Source of the DNA: Comamonadaceae bacterium
Lineage (GTDB): Bacteria; Pseudomonadota; Gammaproteobacteria; Burkholderiales; Burkholderiaceae_C
Direction: 5' to 3'
DNA: 64,000 nt
Assembly (NCBI GenBank): GCA_947453965.1
Contig: CANGIQ010000004.1
Coordinates: forward strand, 1-64,000
Positions 26,845 through 36,157 of the stretch are shown one piece after another. Positions within the stretch are counted from its first letter, which is position 1; every line of letters starts with the position of its first letter. Below the pieces are notes generated by a model that made no database searches, was not told where the DNA came from, and was given only the letters and a program-made list of their open reading frames with translations. The translations under genes were made by a program, and so were the position numbers.

Positions 26845-27483
26845 ATGAAACTCTATAACTTTTTCCGCAGCGGCACCTCACACCGCCTGCGCATCGCCCT
26901 CAACCTCAAAGGCATCACCACCGATTACGTGGCGGTGGACTTGCGGGTGGAAGAGCATTTGAAAGACGCTTTCAAGTCGGTCAACCCGCAGCAGTTTGTG
27001 CCTGCGTTGGACACCGGCGAGCAGGTGCTGATCCAGTCGCCCGCCATCATCGAGTGGCTGGAAGAAAAATATCCTACGCCCGCTTTGTTGCCTTCCGATG
27101 TGAACGACCGGGCCCATGTACGCGCTTTGGCTGCGATCGTGGGTTGCGACATTCACCCCATCAACAACCGCCGTATTTTGGAAACCTTGCGCAAGCAATT
27201 CGGCGCCAATGAAGACGCCATCAATGCCTGGTGTGGCACCTGGATCAGCGATGGCTTCAACGCCATCGAGACCTTGTTGCGCGCTGACACACGGCGTGGT
27301 GCATTTTGTTTTGGCAACACGCCCACTCTGGCCGATGTGTACCTAATCCCCCAAATTGAAAGCTCACGCCGCTTCAAAGTGGATCTGACGCAATGGCCTT
27401 GCATCGCTGCTGTGGAGGCTGCGTGTATGCAGCTTGATGCGTTCAAGCAAGCCGCGCCCATGAAGCAACCCGATGCAAGCTGA
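26845..27483 (+). CDS. Maleylpyruvate/maleylacetoacetate isomerase (zeta-class GST)
   Basis: A 212-aa glutathione-S-transferase fold protein. MKLYNFFRSGTSHRLRIALNLKG is the zeta-GST start with the Ser-rich glutathione site, QSPAIIEWLEEKYP is the gamma-glutamyl site, and IVGCDIHPINNRRIL is typical of MaiA/NagL. After gentisate dioxygenase the likely reaction is glutathione-dependent maleylpyruvate to fumarylpyruvate. The final hydrolase (fumarylpyruvate hydrolase) is not in this window. Confidence 0.9.
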   Translation: MKLYNFFRSGTSHRLRIALNLKGITTDYVAVDLRVEEHLKDAFKSVNPQQFVPALDTGEQVLIQSPAIIEWLEEKYPTPALLPSDVNDRAHVRALAAIVGCDIHPINNRRILETLRKQFGANEDAINAWCGTWISDGFNAIETLLRADTRRGAFCFGNTPTLADVYLIPQIESSRRFKVDLTQWPCIAAVEAACMQLDAFKQAAPMKQPDAS

Positions 27484-27538
27484 TGGTGCTGATCAGCCAT
27501 TGCTTATTTTTTCAATCTCAACTTTTTCAAGGTACTCC

Positions 27539-28528
27539 ATGAAATTTGTACACACCACGTTGACTGCCTGCGTTGTGGCTGCTGTCACCAGCTTGGCTAC
27601 ATCTGTGTCGGCGCAAACTGCGGCAACCTTTCCCAGCAAGCCGGTCAACATCGTCACCGCTTTTGCAGCAGGCAGTGGTCCTGATGCCGTGCTGCGTCAG
27701 GTGTCTGAAAAATTGTCTAAGTTGTGGAACCAACCGGTGACCATCACCAACAAACCCGGCGGGGGTGGTTTCATCGCCATCGATGCCACCCAGCGCATGC
27801 CTGCGGACGGCTACACCTTGTTGCAACTCGACAGCGAGCACTTGGCTGCGCTGCCGCATTTGTACAAGGCCAAAGGCTTTGTCACCCTCAATACCTTTGA
27901 TCCGGTGGCGCCTTTGTTCCGCACCCCTTTCTTGGTGTCGGTCGCTACCGATTCGAAGTGGCAGAACATGAAAGACCTGATTGGTGCGGCCAAGGCCGAA
28001 CCCAACAAGGTGAGCTTTGGCTCCTGGGGCATCGGCAGCCCTGGCCATTTGGGGGGTGAGCAGTTAGAGCTGGACACTGGGGTTGAGATGACCCATGTGG
28101 CCTACCGCGAGGTGTCGCAGCTGTACACCTCGGTGGGTGCGGGCGATATTCAGTGGAGCTTTGCCAGCATTCCATCGAGCCAAGGCGTGTTCAAGGCCGG
28201 CAAGATTCGCTACATCGCAGTGGCCGCTGCCAAGCGTTTGCCGCAAATGCCTGAGGTGCCCACAGTGGCCGAATCCGGTGGTCCTGCTGGTTTTGAAGTG
28301 AACTCGTTTGTGGTGCTGGTGTCGCCCAAAGGCATTGCCAATGATGTGAAAGCCAAGATCAATGCCGACGTGCTCAAAGTCTTGGCCGATCCTGAGGTGA
28401 AGACGCGTTACAACACTTTCGCGTTTGAAACCATCACCTGGTCAGCCGACGAGATTCGTAAAAATGCCGAAGCCAAAAGCAAAATTTACGATCAGTTGGT
28501 CAAGCGCAAAAACATCAGTTTGGACTGA
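27539..28528 (+). CDS. Bug-family (TctC-like) solute-binding protein
   Basis: A 329-aa periplasmic protein of the tripartite tricarboxylate transporter receptor family, greatly expanded in Burkholderiales. The signal peptide ends SVSA before QTAATFPSKPVNIVTAFAAG. NKPGGGGFIAIDATQRMPADGYTLL is the usual ligand-pocket region. No TctA/TctB membrane partners are present, as is common for orphan Bug genes. Its 3' end overlaps the convergent acyltransferase by 37 bases. Position suggests an aromatic or dicarboxylic acid ligand (inference). Confidence 0.9.
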   Translation: MKFVHTTLTACVVAAVTSLATSVSAQTAATFPSKPVNIVTAFAAGSGPDAVLRQVSEKLSKLWNQPVTITNKPGGGGFIAIDATQRMPADGYTLLQLDSEHLAALPHLYKAKGFVTLNTFDPVAPLFRTPFLVSVATDSKWQNMKDLIGAAKAEPNKVSFGSWGIGSPGHLGGEQLELDTGVEMTHVAYREVSQLYTSVGAGDIQWSFASIPSSQGVFKAGKIRYIAVAAAKRLPQMPEVPTVAESGGPAGFEVNSFVVLVSPKGIANDVKAKINADVLKVLADPEVKTRYNTFAFETITWSADEIRKNAEAKSKIYDQLVKRKNISLD

Positions 28529-29529
28529 TGCGATAACCAGTGGTGCATCGGGACTTCGGCTTTCTCATGCATGAAAAGCCCAAGTCCGATGCTGCACAGC
28601 CAGATGAAAACGCAAAGCCCTAAGGCGGTGCTGGCGCTCGTGAATTGACTGCTGTTCCACATCACGCTGAACACCACGATCAACCCAAAGTGGGTCAAGA
28701 ATTGCGCATACGCACTGTTGGCCATGCGGTGCACCACGCGCTTGGTGGGCGTCCAATGGGGCGAGCCTTTGGGGCGAATCACCAGCCAAACAGCCGTGGC
28801 CAAAGCCAGACTCAAGCGACTGCGGTACTCCAGCCACAAGGCCAGCACAGCCAGGGCTGCCAGACCCCAAAACAGGGCCGCATCAGCCCGTGAGCGCTTG
28901 GCCCAAGCGGCCAATGCACCCAGGCCATAAGCACCAAAGAAATAGAGAGCCCAGTTGTCGAGCGCAGGAATGCGGTTGAGCCACAGCATCGACGCCGCAC
29001 ACAAGGCCGCCACGCACCAAGACAAAGCGCGTGTTGAACGCAGCGCGAAGGTCATCAGCACCAGCAGCACATACAACTGAAAGTCGATGGCCACGTACCA
29101 TACACCGCTCGATAGCGCGGGGTAATCCAGCAATGCTGACAGCAGCAACACATGCGCGCCCACTTGTCCAAGCGTGGGTGCATCGGGTAACCAGTCGCCG
29201 TCAATGACAGGACGCGCCAAGGCAACCACGAGGCTGATCAGCATGAGCACCAGCAGGTAAATCGGTACCAAGCGCACATAGCGTTTGAAGATGCTTGTCA
29301 GTGGATGGCTCAACGTGCGCCCACCCACAGACTGCGCAGCCAAGAAGCCGCTGACCACCAAGAACACCTGGACCGCAATGCGTGCATGGTCGTAAATACC
29401 TTCGATCAACACAGGCCAAGCGGTGCGCATGGTTTGGGCCATGGGGCCGTAAGCGCAGAGGTGATGCCACACAATCAGTTGCGCTGCAATGACTTTGAAA
29501 ATATCGACGGTGAAAGAACGTTGAAACAC
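28492..29529 (-). CDS. Acyltransferase 3 family membrane protein
   Basis: A 345-aa membrane protein with about ten hydrophobic segments. The N-terminal pattern FTVDIFKVIAAQLIVWHHLC contains the family His, and RIAVQVFLVVSGFLAAQS and RYVRLVPIYLLVL follow; these are acyltransferase-3 (OafA/YrhL-like) signatures. Such proteins O-acylate surface glycans or small molecules. It lies 46 bases downstream of tolA, where tolB is expected. The C-terminus is convergent and overlaps the Bug gene. Confidence 0.85.
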   Translation of the reverse strand: MFQRSFTVDIFKVIAAQLIVWHHLCAYGPMAQTMRTAWPVLIEGIYDHARIAVQVFLVVSGFLAAQSVGGRTLSHPLTSIFKRYVRLVPIYLLVLMLISLVVALARPVIDGDWLPDAPTLGQVGAHVLLLSALLDYPALSSGVWYVAIDFQLYVLLVLMTFALRSTRALSWCVAALCAASMLWLNRIPALDNWALYFFGAYGLGALAAWAKRSRADAALFWGLAALAVLALWLEYRSRLSLALATAVWLVIRPKGSPHWTPTKRVVHRMANSAYAQFLTHFGLIVVFSVMWNSSQFTSASTALGLCVFIWLCSIGLGLFMHEKAEVPMHHWLSHQSKLMFLRLTN

Positions 29530-29575
29530 ACGGACCTTGTCTTGCGCGGCGAGGTCATGAACCCTCGCATGCGTT

Positions 29576-30529
29576 TTAATCTTTGGGGCGGAAGCTGATG
29601 ATCAGCGGTGAATGCACGCGACCATCGGTGTCGCGTGGCAACACCTCGGTTTTGTCGATCGCTTTGAGCACCGCGTTATCCCACGCCGCGTTGCCACTGG
29701 ACTTGACCAATTTGCGTCCGACGATGGTGCCGTCAGGCGCGCAACGCACCTCAACTTCAGCCGGCGTATTGCCCACCACGTCTTCGGTGAACGTGATGTT
29801 GGGTTTGATCTTGGCGCGAATACGACCACCATAGCTGTCAGACGGACCAGACGCACGTTGCGCCGTACCGGTAGCGTTCTCGTCACCCGTAGCGCCTGCC
29901 AGTCCGGCAATGCGCTTCATGTTTTCTTTGCGAATCGCATCGAGCTTTTTGGCCTCGTCAGCGGCTTGTTTGGCGTCTTTTTGCTCTTGAAGTTTTTTGG
30001 CTTCTTTGTCTTTGCGTTCTTTGTCGTGACGTTCTTTGAGCTTGCGCTCTTCCTCTTCGCGCTTGGCGTCGAGTTTGCGTTTTTCTTCCTCGGCCTTGAG
30101 CTTGGCTTTTTTCTCTTCCGCTTTTTTGAGCTCAGCCTTTTTCAGCTCTTCTTCTTTGCGCCGTTGCGCTTCTTTTTGTTCTTGCAGTTTTTTGTCTTCT
30201 TCGAGTTGCTTGCGGCGCTTGGCCAAAGCAATCTCGGCCTCGCGATCTGGCGCAGGCGGTGGCGGTTTGACCGCCTGTTTGGGCGCAGGGGGGGGCGGTG
30301 GCGGTGGTGGGGCAGGTGGCTCCACCTCGACAGGTTTGGGCGCTGCCGCTTGCGGAATGGCAGACCACAGCTCGGCCTCGACCGACAGGCTGTTGTCTTG
30401 TTTCCATTGAATACCCGCCGTCAACGCCACCATGAGCAAGAAGTGCACAAACAAGGATGCACCCAGCGAACGCCCCGTGCCTGGCGGCGGAGGCGGCGCA
30501 AATTCCAGATGCTTGGTTTGGGCGTTCAT
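29576..30529 (-). CDS. tolA: Cell-envelope integrity protein TolA
   Basis: A 317-aa Tol-system protein that spans the periplasm. It has an N-terminal membrane anchor (LGASLFVHFLLMVALTAGIQW), a Pro-rich stretch with a run of prolines (about residues 68-95), a long Lys/Glu/Ala-rich helical domain (about 95-210) and a C-terminal TonB/TolA domain (EVEVRCAPDGTIVGRKLVKSSGNAAWDNAV). It follows tolR with a 27-base gap. Confidence 0.93.
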   Translation of the reverse strand: MNAQTKHLEFAPPPPPGTGRSLGASLFVHFLLMVALTAGIQWKQDNSLSVEAELWSAIPQAAAPKPVEVEPPAPPPPPPPPAPKQAVKPPPPAPDREAEIALAKRRKQLEEDKKLQEQKEAQRRKEEELKKAELKKAEEKKAKLKAEEEKRKLDAKREEEERKLKERHDKERKDKEAKKLQEQKDAKQAADEAKKLDAIRKENMKRIAGLAGATGDENATGTAQRASGPSDSYGGRIRAKIKPNITFTEDVVGNTPAEVEVRCAPDGTIVGRKLVKSSGNAAWDNAVLKAIDKTEVLPRDTDGRVHSPLIISFRPKD

Positions 30530-30556
30530 GACTCAGACAACGTGCAGCAAGGGCGC

Positions 30557-30988
30557 TTATTCAGACAGCTGCACAGACAAACCCACGCGCTGCACGCCTG
30601 CGCGTTGCAGCGTGTCCATGGCCTTGACCACGGTCTCGTACTTGATGGTGCGATCGGCCGAGATCACCACCGGTCCTTGCGCAGCTTCACCTTGTAAATT
30701 GCTCACATCACGCGCCAAGGTGGTGAGTGAGCTGCTTTGCGATTTGGTCACGGTGCCCGTGCTTTTGAGGGTGATTTTTTCGTCTTTGCTGATTTCGACA
30801 TGAATCACTTGATCGGGCACGCTGGCGGCTTTGCCCACACTGGGCAAATCAATCACGCTGGGGGAGATCAGCGGTGCGGTGACCATGAAGATGATGAGCA
30901 AGACCAGCATCACATCGATGAAAGGCACCATGTTGATGTCGTTCATGGCGCGACGACCACGACCGGAGCGAGGGGCAATAGAGGCCAT
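30557..30988 (-). CDS. tolR: TolR (ExbD family)
   Basis: A 143-aa inner-membrane protein of the proton-driven TolQR motor. One membrane helix carries the essential Asp in MVPFIDVMLVLLIIFMVTAPL. The periplasmic domain follows (VVISADRTIKYETVVKAMD). It lies 14 bases after tolQ. Confidence 0.95.
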   Translation of the reverse strand: MASIAPRSGRGRRAMNDINMVPFIDVMLVLLIIFMVTAPLISPSVIDLPSVGKAASVPDQVIHVEISKDEKITLKSTGTVTKSQSSSLTTLARDVSNLQGEAAQGPVVISADRTIKYETVVKAMDTLQRAGVQRVGLSVQLSE

Positions 30989-31002
30989 GTGGGGCTCCGT
31001 GC

Positions 31003-31692
31003 TCAGTGGGCCATCGTGCTGGCGCTGACATTGCGCTGCAAGATGTTGCTGAATTCTTCGATGAAGGTTTCGAGCTTGATCGACACGCGGTCAATGTCGC
31101 GTGAGAAACGGTTGTAGGCCAACACGGCGGGAATGGCGGCGAACAAACCAATGGCAGTCGCCACCAGGGCTTCGGCAATGCCTGGTGCTACTTTGGCCAG
31201 GGTGACTTGTTGCATGCCCGCCAAGCCGGTGAAGGCATGCATGATGCCCCACACCGTGCCAAACAAACCGACGTAAGGCGAGACCGAGCCCACAGAAGCC
31301 AGCAAAGACAAGTTGGATTCAATCGCATCCATCTCGCGCTGGTAGCTTGCACGCATGGCGCGGCGTGCACCGTCCATCAAGGCGCTGCTGTCGTTGATGC
31401 GGCGCTCACGCAGTTTTTGGTACTCGCGCATGCCGCTGGCGAAGATGCGCTCCATCGGACCTGAGCTCTTGGCGTTTTGGGCCGCGGCGGCAAACAGCTC
31501 GTTCAAGCTGGTGCCCGACCAAAAGTCGCGCTCGAATTCGTCGTTCAAGGCTTTGACGCGGTTGATGGCAATGATTTTGCGAAAGATCGCCGTCCAGCTG
31601 GTGATCGACACCCCCAGCAGCAACAGCACCACAACCTGAACAACCCAACTCGCGTTGAGCAACAAATGGATGATGGAAAAGTCTTGTGTCAT
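31003..31692 (-). CDS. tolQ: TolQ (MotA/TolQ/ExbB family)
   Basis: A 229-aa channel subunit of the Tol motor with three membrane helices: an N-terminal one (VVQVVVLLLLGVSITSW) and two C-terminal helices containing SVSPYVGLFGTVWGIMHAF and ATAIGLFAAIPAVLAYNRF. It overlaps the ybgC stop by four bases. Confidence 0.95.
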   Translation of the reverse strand: MTQDFSIIHLLLNASWVVQVVVLLLLGVSITSWTAIFRKIIAINRVKALNDEFERDFWSGTSLNELFAAAAQNAKSSGPMERIFASGMREYQKLRERRINDSSALMDGARRAMRASYQREMDAIESNLSLLASVGSVSPYVGLFGTVWGIMHAFTGLAGMQQVTLAKVAPGIAEALVATAIGLFAAIPAVLAYNRFSRDIDRVSIKLETFIEEFSNILQRNVSASTMAH

Positions 31693-32087
31693 GTCAGGCG
31701 TTCCAATACAGAGGAGGGGATTCTCGCAGGCTTCATGCTGGCTGCATCAACCCAGCCGATGCGAATTGTGCCTTCGCACAGCAGGGTGTCATTCAGCCAA
31801 GCTTGTTGCGCAATCACGAGGCTGGCGCGGCCACCTTCGGCCAGCGTGGCGGTGACACGCAACTGGTCGTCGAGCTTGGCAGGGCGGTGGTATTTCACCG
31901 CGGTTTCGCTCACCACAAACATACCACCGGTGCGCTCGCGCAGCGCGTGTTGGCCCACACCCAATGCACGCAGCCATTCGGTGCGCGCACGCTCAAAAAA
32001 CTTGAGGTAATTGGCGTAGAAGACGATGCCACCGGCATCGGTGTCTTCCCAGTAAACCCGAATCGGATGTTCAAACACAGTGCCCAT
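31689..32087 (-). CDS. ybgC: YbgC acyl-CoA thioesterase
   Basis: A 132-aa hotdog-fold thioesterase, the usual first gene of the tol cluster. The catalytic Asp motif is VYWEDTDAGGIVFYANYLKFFERARTEW written here over the start region (about residues 10-38). It is translationally coupled to tolQ and lies three bases after the aminotransferase stop. Confidence 0.93.
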   Translation of the reverse strand: MGTVFEHPIRVYWEDTDAGGIVFYANYLKFFERARTEWLRALGVGQHALRERTGGMFVVSETAVKYHRPAKLDDQLRVTATLAEGGRASLVIAQQAWLNDTLLCEGTIRIGWVDAASMKPARIPSSVLERLT

Positions 32088-32090
32088 GGT

Positions 32091-33278
32091 TCAGCCCAGC
32101 AAAGTTTGTAAACGCGCGATGGCCGCTTGCAACTCAGGCAGCGAACGCGCTGTGGAGAAGCGCACAAAACGCGACGTGTCAGCATGGCCAAAGTCACGCC
32201 CGGGGGTGATGGCCAGGTTGGCTTGCTTCATCACCTCGAAGGCGAAATCCCAGCTGCCTTTCACACCCAGCTTATCGGCAGCAGTGTTGCAATCGGCCCA
32301 GGCGTAAAAGGCACCATCGGGCATGACAGGTACATGCAGGCCCAAGGCGTTGAGGGCGGGGACAAAGTAGTCGCGGCGGGCTTTGAATTCGGCGCGGCGG
32401 CGTTCGTACTCAGCGATGCTGTCGGCTTCAAAACAAGCCAGTGCCGCGTGTTGCGCGACCGTGCTGGCGCAAATGAACAGGTTTTGCGCCAAGCGCTCCA
32501 TCACGGGGACCAGTGCGTCGGGCACCACCAACCAGCCCAAGCGCCAACCGGTCATGTTGAAGTACTTGCTGAAACTGTTGATGCTGATGATTTGGTCATC
32601 AATGCCAAGCGCAGATTGACCAAACTGTGCGTCGTAGCTCAGGCCCAAATAAATTTCGTCAATCAGCGTGGTGCCGCCGCGTTGCGACACCTCCTGGTGA
32701 ATGGCGCGCAATTCGTCGGGATGGATGGAGGTGCCGGTGGGGTTGGAGGGCGAGGCCAGCAACACGCCACGTGTGTGAGCGTTCCAATGGCTGCGCACCT
32801 GCTCGGCGCTGAGCTGAAAGCGCTCTGCTGCGGTGGTGGGCACCAAGACCGCACGACCTTCTGCGGCGCTCACAAAGTGGCGGTTGCAGGGATAGCTGGG
32901 GTCGGGCATCAACACTTCGTCGCCAGCCTCGATCAAGGCCAGACAGGCCAGCTGCAAAGCGGCCGATGCACCTGCGGTGACAACGATGCGGCGTGCAGGT
33001 ACGTTCACGCCAAAGCGGGTGCTGTACCAAGCGCTGATGCGCTCGCGCAATGCAGGGATGCCTAAGGCGGGGGTGTATTGCGTGATGCCGTCGTGCACGG
33101 CGCGTGCAGCGGCTTCTTGCACCAGAGGTGGGGCGGTGAAATCAGGCTCGCCGATGTTCAGGAAGATCATCGGCGGATCGGTGTGGGCCACCAAAGCCGC
33201 ACGTTCGGCGGCGGCCTTGGCCACCTCCATCACATAGAAAGGCTCAATGCGCTGGGCGCGCTGGGCGATTTTCATCAT
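32091..33278 (-). CDS. PLP-dependent aminotransferase (class I/II)
   Basis: A 395-aa fold-type-I aminotransferase. NIGEPDFTAPPLVQEAA is the N-terminal substrate segment, TAGASAALQLACLAL the cofactor helix, SPSNPTGTSI the Asn motif, INSFSKYFNMTGWRLGW the PLP-lysine site, and FVRFSTARS carries the carboxylate-binding Arg. The specific amino acid is unknown. An adjacent ATG gives MM at the start. It sits between nusB and ybgC in a tightly packed run. Confidence 0.88.
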   Translation of the reverse strand: MMKIAQRAQRIEPFYVMEVAKAAAERAALVAHTDPPMIFLNIGEPDFTAPPLVQEAAARAVHDGITQYTPALGIPALRERISAWYSTRFGVNVPARRIVVTAGASAALQLACLALIEAGDEVLMPDPSYPCNRHFVSAAEGRAVLVPTTAAERFQLSAEQVRSHWNAHTRGVLLASPSNPTGTSIHPDELRAIHQEVSQRGGTTLIDEIYLGLSYDAQFGQSALGIDDQIISINSFSKYFNMTGWRLGWLVVPDALVPVMERLAQNLFICASTVAQHAALACFEADSIAEYERRRAEFKARRDYFVPALNALGLHVPVMPDGAFYAWADCNTAADKLGVKGSWDFAFEVMKQANLAITPGRDFGHADTSRFVRFSTARSLPELQAAIARLQTLLG

Positions 33279-33288
33279 GCGCTATTGA

Positions 33289-33813
33289 TCAGCTTTGACT
33301 TTTGCCTTTGGCGCGGTCGGCTTCCACTTCGTGCGATCGCAGTTTGGGCGCCAAGCCATTGAGCACGCCGTTCACATACTTGTGGCCATCGGTGCCGCCA
33401 AACGATTTGGCCAGCTCGATGTATTCATTAAGTACCACGCGCCAGGGCACGTCGATGCAGTGTTGAAACTCGTAGGCACCCATCCACATCACCGCGTGTT
33501 CGATGGGAGAGATCTCGTCGAGCTTGCGGTCCAGCAGAGGCTCAATCAGTGCATCCAACACTTCGCGTTGCTCGATGCAACCGTACAGCAAGGCGTCGTA
33601 GTGCACCGAGTCGGATTTGTGGAAACCGCTCAAGTCGCGCGTGAACACATCAATATCAGCGGCTTCGTTTTGGCCCACCAAAAATTGGTAAAGGCCTTGC
33701 AGCGCAAACTCCCGTGAGCGGCTGCGGCCCGATTTGGCTGAGCTTTTACGCGGCGCTTTGTCGTCTGTTTTGGCCGCGCCAGATTCGGGCGATGTGTGGT
33801 GACCTTCGCTCAT
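33289..33813 (-). CDS. nusB: Transcription antitermination factor NusB
   Basis: A 174-aa factor that binds boxA RNA with NusE in rRNA antitermination. The all-helical core starts at [17 protein letters not shown], with HVPW-type [31 protein letters not shown] near the end (about residues 125-155). About 30 disordered basic residues precede the core, and a charged tail follows. It overlaps ribH by four bases, as in many proteobacterial rib operons. Confidence 0.95.
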   Translation of the reverse strand: MSEGHHTSPESGAAKTDDKAPRKSSAKSGRSRSREFALQGLYQFLVGQNEAADIDVFTRDLSGFHKSDSVHYDALLYGCIEQREVLDALIEPLLDRKLDEISPIEHAVMWMGAYEFQHCIDVPWRVVLNEYIELAKSFGGTDGHKYVNGVLNGLAPKLRSHEVEADRAKGKSQS

Positions 33814-34283
33814 GCCAGTTGCTCCAGCAACAAAGCCATTTCAACAGCCACACGGGCGGCGTCACGGCCTTTGTCAGTTTGACGGGCCACCGCTTGCTCC
33901 AAGTTTTCGGTGGTGAGGATGGCGTTGGCAATGGGCACGTGGTAGTCCATGCCCACGCGGGTCACGCCTGCGCCGGATTCGTTGGCCACCAATTCAAAGT
34001 GGTAGGTCTCGCCACGGATGATGCAACCCAAGGCGATCAGGGCGCTGAAGGGCTCGGGGTCTTCAATTTGCGCCAGCGCGGCCAAAGCCAAAGGCACTTC
34101 AAGCGCACCGGGCACATGCACGTGGGTGATGCGGTCATCGGCCACGCCCATGGCTTTGAGTTCGGTAATGCAGGCGGCAGCCAATGCGTTGGTGATGTCG
34201 TCGTTGAAGCGCGCTTGGACGATGCCAATTTTCAATGCGCTGCCGTCGAGTGTGGTGGTGGAGCCGAGGTTGGAGACAAACAT
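33810..34283 (-). CDS. ribH: 6,7-dimethyl-8-ribityllumazine synthase
   Basis: Condenses the 4-carbon phosphate from RibB with the ribitylaminopyrimidine from RibD to give lumazine. [19 protein letters not shown] is the N-terminal substrate loop, [14 protein letters not shown] the active-site region and [14 protein letters not shown] the family signature. The start MFVSNLGS (34283) gives 157 aa; an upstream Met at 34337 reaches into the ribB end and is rejected. Confidence 0.96.
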   Translation of the reverse strand: MFVSNLGSTTTLDGSALKIGIVQARFNDDITNALAAACITELKAMGVADDRITHVHVPGALEVPLALAALAQIEDPEPFSALIALGCIIRGETYHFELVANESGAGVTRVGMDYHVPIANAILTTENLEQAVARQTDKGRDAARVAVEMALLLEQLA

Positions 34284-34305
34284 GGTTGTTGGTGCTTTGC
34301 TGGTT

Positions 34306-35451
34306 TTATTCTTTGGACAGGTAGCCCGTGATTTCAAGTCCGTAGCCCGTCATGCTGGGCATGCGGCGCGGGTTGCCCATGAGGCGCATTTTGTGCACGC
34401 CGCAGTCGCGCAAAATTTGCGCGCCGACGCCGTAGGTGCGCAAGTCCATGCGGCCACGCTCGGGTGCATGGGCGGAGCGTGCCGTGCCTTCGAACTGGGC
34501 CAGCAGCTGTTCAGCGCTTTCACCGCAGTTGAGCAACACCACCACGCCATGGCCTTCTTTGGCAATGCGTTGCATGGCGGCGTCCAAACCCCAAGAGTGC
34601 ATGATGCGGTTGGGTTCCAAGGCGTCGAACACCGACAGGGGTTCGTGCACACGGGTCAACACTTCGGTGTCAGCACCCCAGGTGCCTTTGACCAAGGCCA
34701 AGTGCACCGCACCGCCGGTCATGTCTTTGTAGGCGTTGGCCGTGAACTCGCCATGGGCTGTGGCCAGGGTGCGTGAGCCCACTTTGTGTACCAGCGATTC
34801 ATTGCGGCTGCGGTATTCAATCAAGTCGGCGATGGTGCCAATCTTCAAACCATGTTCGGCAGCAAAGAGTTGCAGGTCCGGCAAGCGGGCCATGGTGCCG
34901 TCGTCTTTCATGATTTCGCAAATCACCGACGAAGGTGTGCAACCGGCCATGGCGGCCAAGTCGCAACCGGCTTCGGTGTGACCAGCACGCATCAGCACAC
35001 CGCCGTCCACCGCTTGCAGCGGGAACACATGGCCGGGTTGCACCAAGTCGCTGGGTTGGGTGGCTTTGGCCACTGCCACTTGGATGGTGCGGGCGCGGTC
35101 CGCCGCGGAAATGCCGGTGGTCACACCTTCGGCCGCTTCGATCGACACCGTGAATGCCGTGCTGTAGACCGTGCCATTGCGGGCAGCCATGGGTGGCAGC
35201 TTGAGGTACTCGCAGCGCTCGCGCGTGAGGGTGAGGCAAATCAAGCCACGGCCAAAACGGGCCATGAAGTTGATGGCGTCCGCAGTGACGTGGTCAGACG
35301 CCAACACCAAGTCGCCTTCGTTCTCGCGGTCTTCTTCATCGACCAAAATCACGATGCGACCGGCCTTCATGTCGGCCACGATGTCTTCAACAGGGGATAT
35401 AGAAACTGGGGAGGCCACAGGCGACAAGCCTTGGGGTGTGGGGGTGCTCAT
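34306..35451 (-). CDS. ribB: 3,4-dihydroxy-2-butanone-4-phosphate synthase with degenerate GTP cyclohydrolase II domain
   Basis: 381 aa with the RibBA layout. The N-terminal DHBP synthase domain is intact: [11 protein letters not shown] (38-48), RAGHTEAG (155-162) and [11 protein letters not shown]. The C-terminal GTP cyclohydrolase II-like domain (about 225-381) keeps the fold landmarks RVHE (267-270), [12 protein letters not shown] and MTGYGLEI. However, the three zinc cysteines of the C-x-TGD-x-x-x-S-x-x-CDC segment are missing (272-284 reads [13 protein letters not shown]) and the RQEGRNIGL motif is replaced by [13 protein letters not shown] synthase activity is expected; cyclohydrolase activity is not, so a separate ribA should exist elsewhere. 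It overlaps ribE by four bases. Confidence 0.92.
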   Translation of the reverse strand: MSTPTPQGLSPVASPVSISPVEDIVADMKAGRIVILVDEEDRENEGDLVLASDHVTADAINFMARFGRGLICLTLTRERCEYLKLPPMAARNGTVYSTAFTVSIEAAEGVTTGISAADRARTIQVAVAKATQPSDLVQPGHVFPLQAVDGGVLMRAGHTEAGCDLAAMAGCTPSSVICEIMKDDGTMARLPDLQLFAAEHGLKIGTIADLIEYRSRNESLVHKVGSRTLATAHGEFTANAYKDMTGGAVHLALVKGTWGADTEVLTRVHEPLSVFDALEPNRIMHSWGLDAAMQRIAKEGHGVVVLLNCGESAEQLLAQFEGTARSAHAPERGRMDLRTYGVGAQILRDCGVHKMRLMGNPRRMPSMTGYGLEITGYLSKE

Positions 35452-36128
35452 GTGCGTGCTTTCAAGGAGGCGGCGTTGTCCAGCGAGGCGTCAACCCGCA
35501 ACATGCGTTCGACGTAGCGGGCCACGGTGTCAATTTCGAGGTTCACGGTGCTGCCCGCCTTGAGCGAGCCCAAAGCGGTGTTGTCCACGGTGTGAGGAAT
35601 GAGGTTGATGCTGACTTCTGAGCCGCGCAAGCCCAGGGGGCCGTCGGCGTTGAAGAAGTCTTGTACTTGGTTCACGGTCAGGCTGACGCCGTTGATGGTG
35701 ATGGAGCCCTTGTAGGCCAGGTATTTAGCGAGGTCGGTCGGGGCCATGATGCGCAGCTCCCAGCTTTCGCCGATTTGTGCAAAGTGGCTCACATGACCAA
35801 TGCCGTCCACATGGCCCGAGACGATGTGGCCGCCTAAGCGGTCATGAGCGCGCAAGGCTTTTTCAAGGTTGACGCGGCCAAGCTCGCTTAGACCACTGGT
35901 GCGTGCCAATGATTCAGCCGAGATGTCTATGGTGAAGGTGTGTGAGGGAAGGTCAAAGCTGGTGACCGTCATGCAAGCGCCGTTGAGCGCGATGCTGTCC
36001 CCCAGTGCGACGTCGTCGAGATACCCAGCAGGCGTTTCGATGGTGAGACGCTTGCCGTGGCTTAAAGAGCTACCCAGGTCGTGGACAGCGGTGATGCGCC
36101 CCACGCCGGTGATGATTCCGGTGAACAT
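35448..36128 (-). CDS. ribE: Riboflavin synthase alpha subunit
   Basis: Dismutates two lumazines to riboflavin. Two duplicated lumazine-binding domains are visible; the first starts [12 protein letters not shown] with [12 protein letters not shown], and the second starts [15 protein letters not shown] with [13 protein letters not shown] and [11 protein letters not shown]. The 226 aa are slightly longer than usual because of a C-terminal tail. It is coupled to ribB (4-base overlap). E. coli nomenclature calls this gene ribC. Confidence 0.96.
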   Translation of the reverse strand: MFTGIITGVGRITAVHDLGSSLSHGKRLTIETPAGYLDDVALGDSIALNGACMTVTSFDLPSHTFTIDISAESLARTSGLSELGRVNLEKALRAHDRLGGHIVSGHVDGIGHVSHFAQIGESWELRIMAPTDLAKYLAYKGSITINGVSLTVNQVQDFFNADGPLGLRGSEVSINLIPHTVDNTALGSLKAGSTVNLEIDTVARYVERMLRVDASLDNAASLKART

Positions 36129-36157
36129 CCTGCTATTTTCGCAGGTTTACAGCCTGC

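Noticed and set aside
29612-30697. A 361-aa plus-strand frame rich in Phe and Arg
   Set aside because: It is the antisense of the Lys/Glu/Ala-rich TolA helix.
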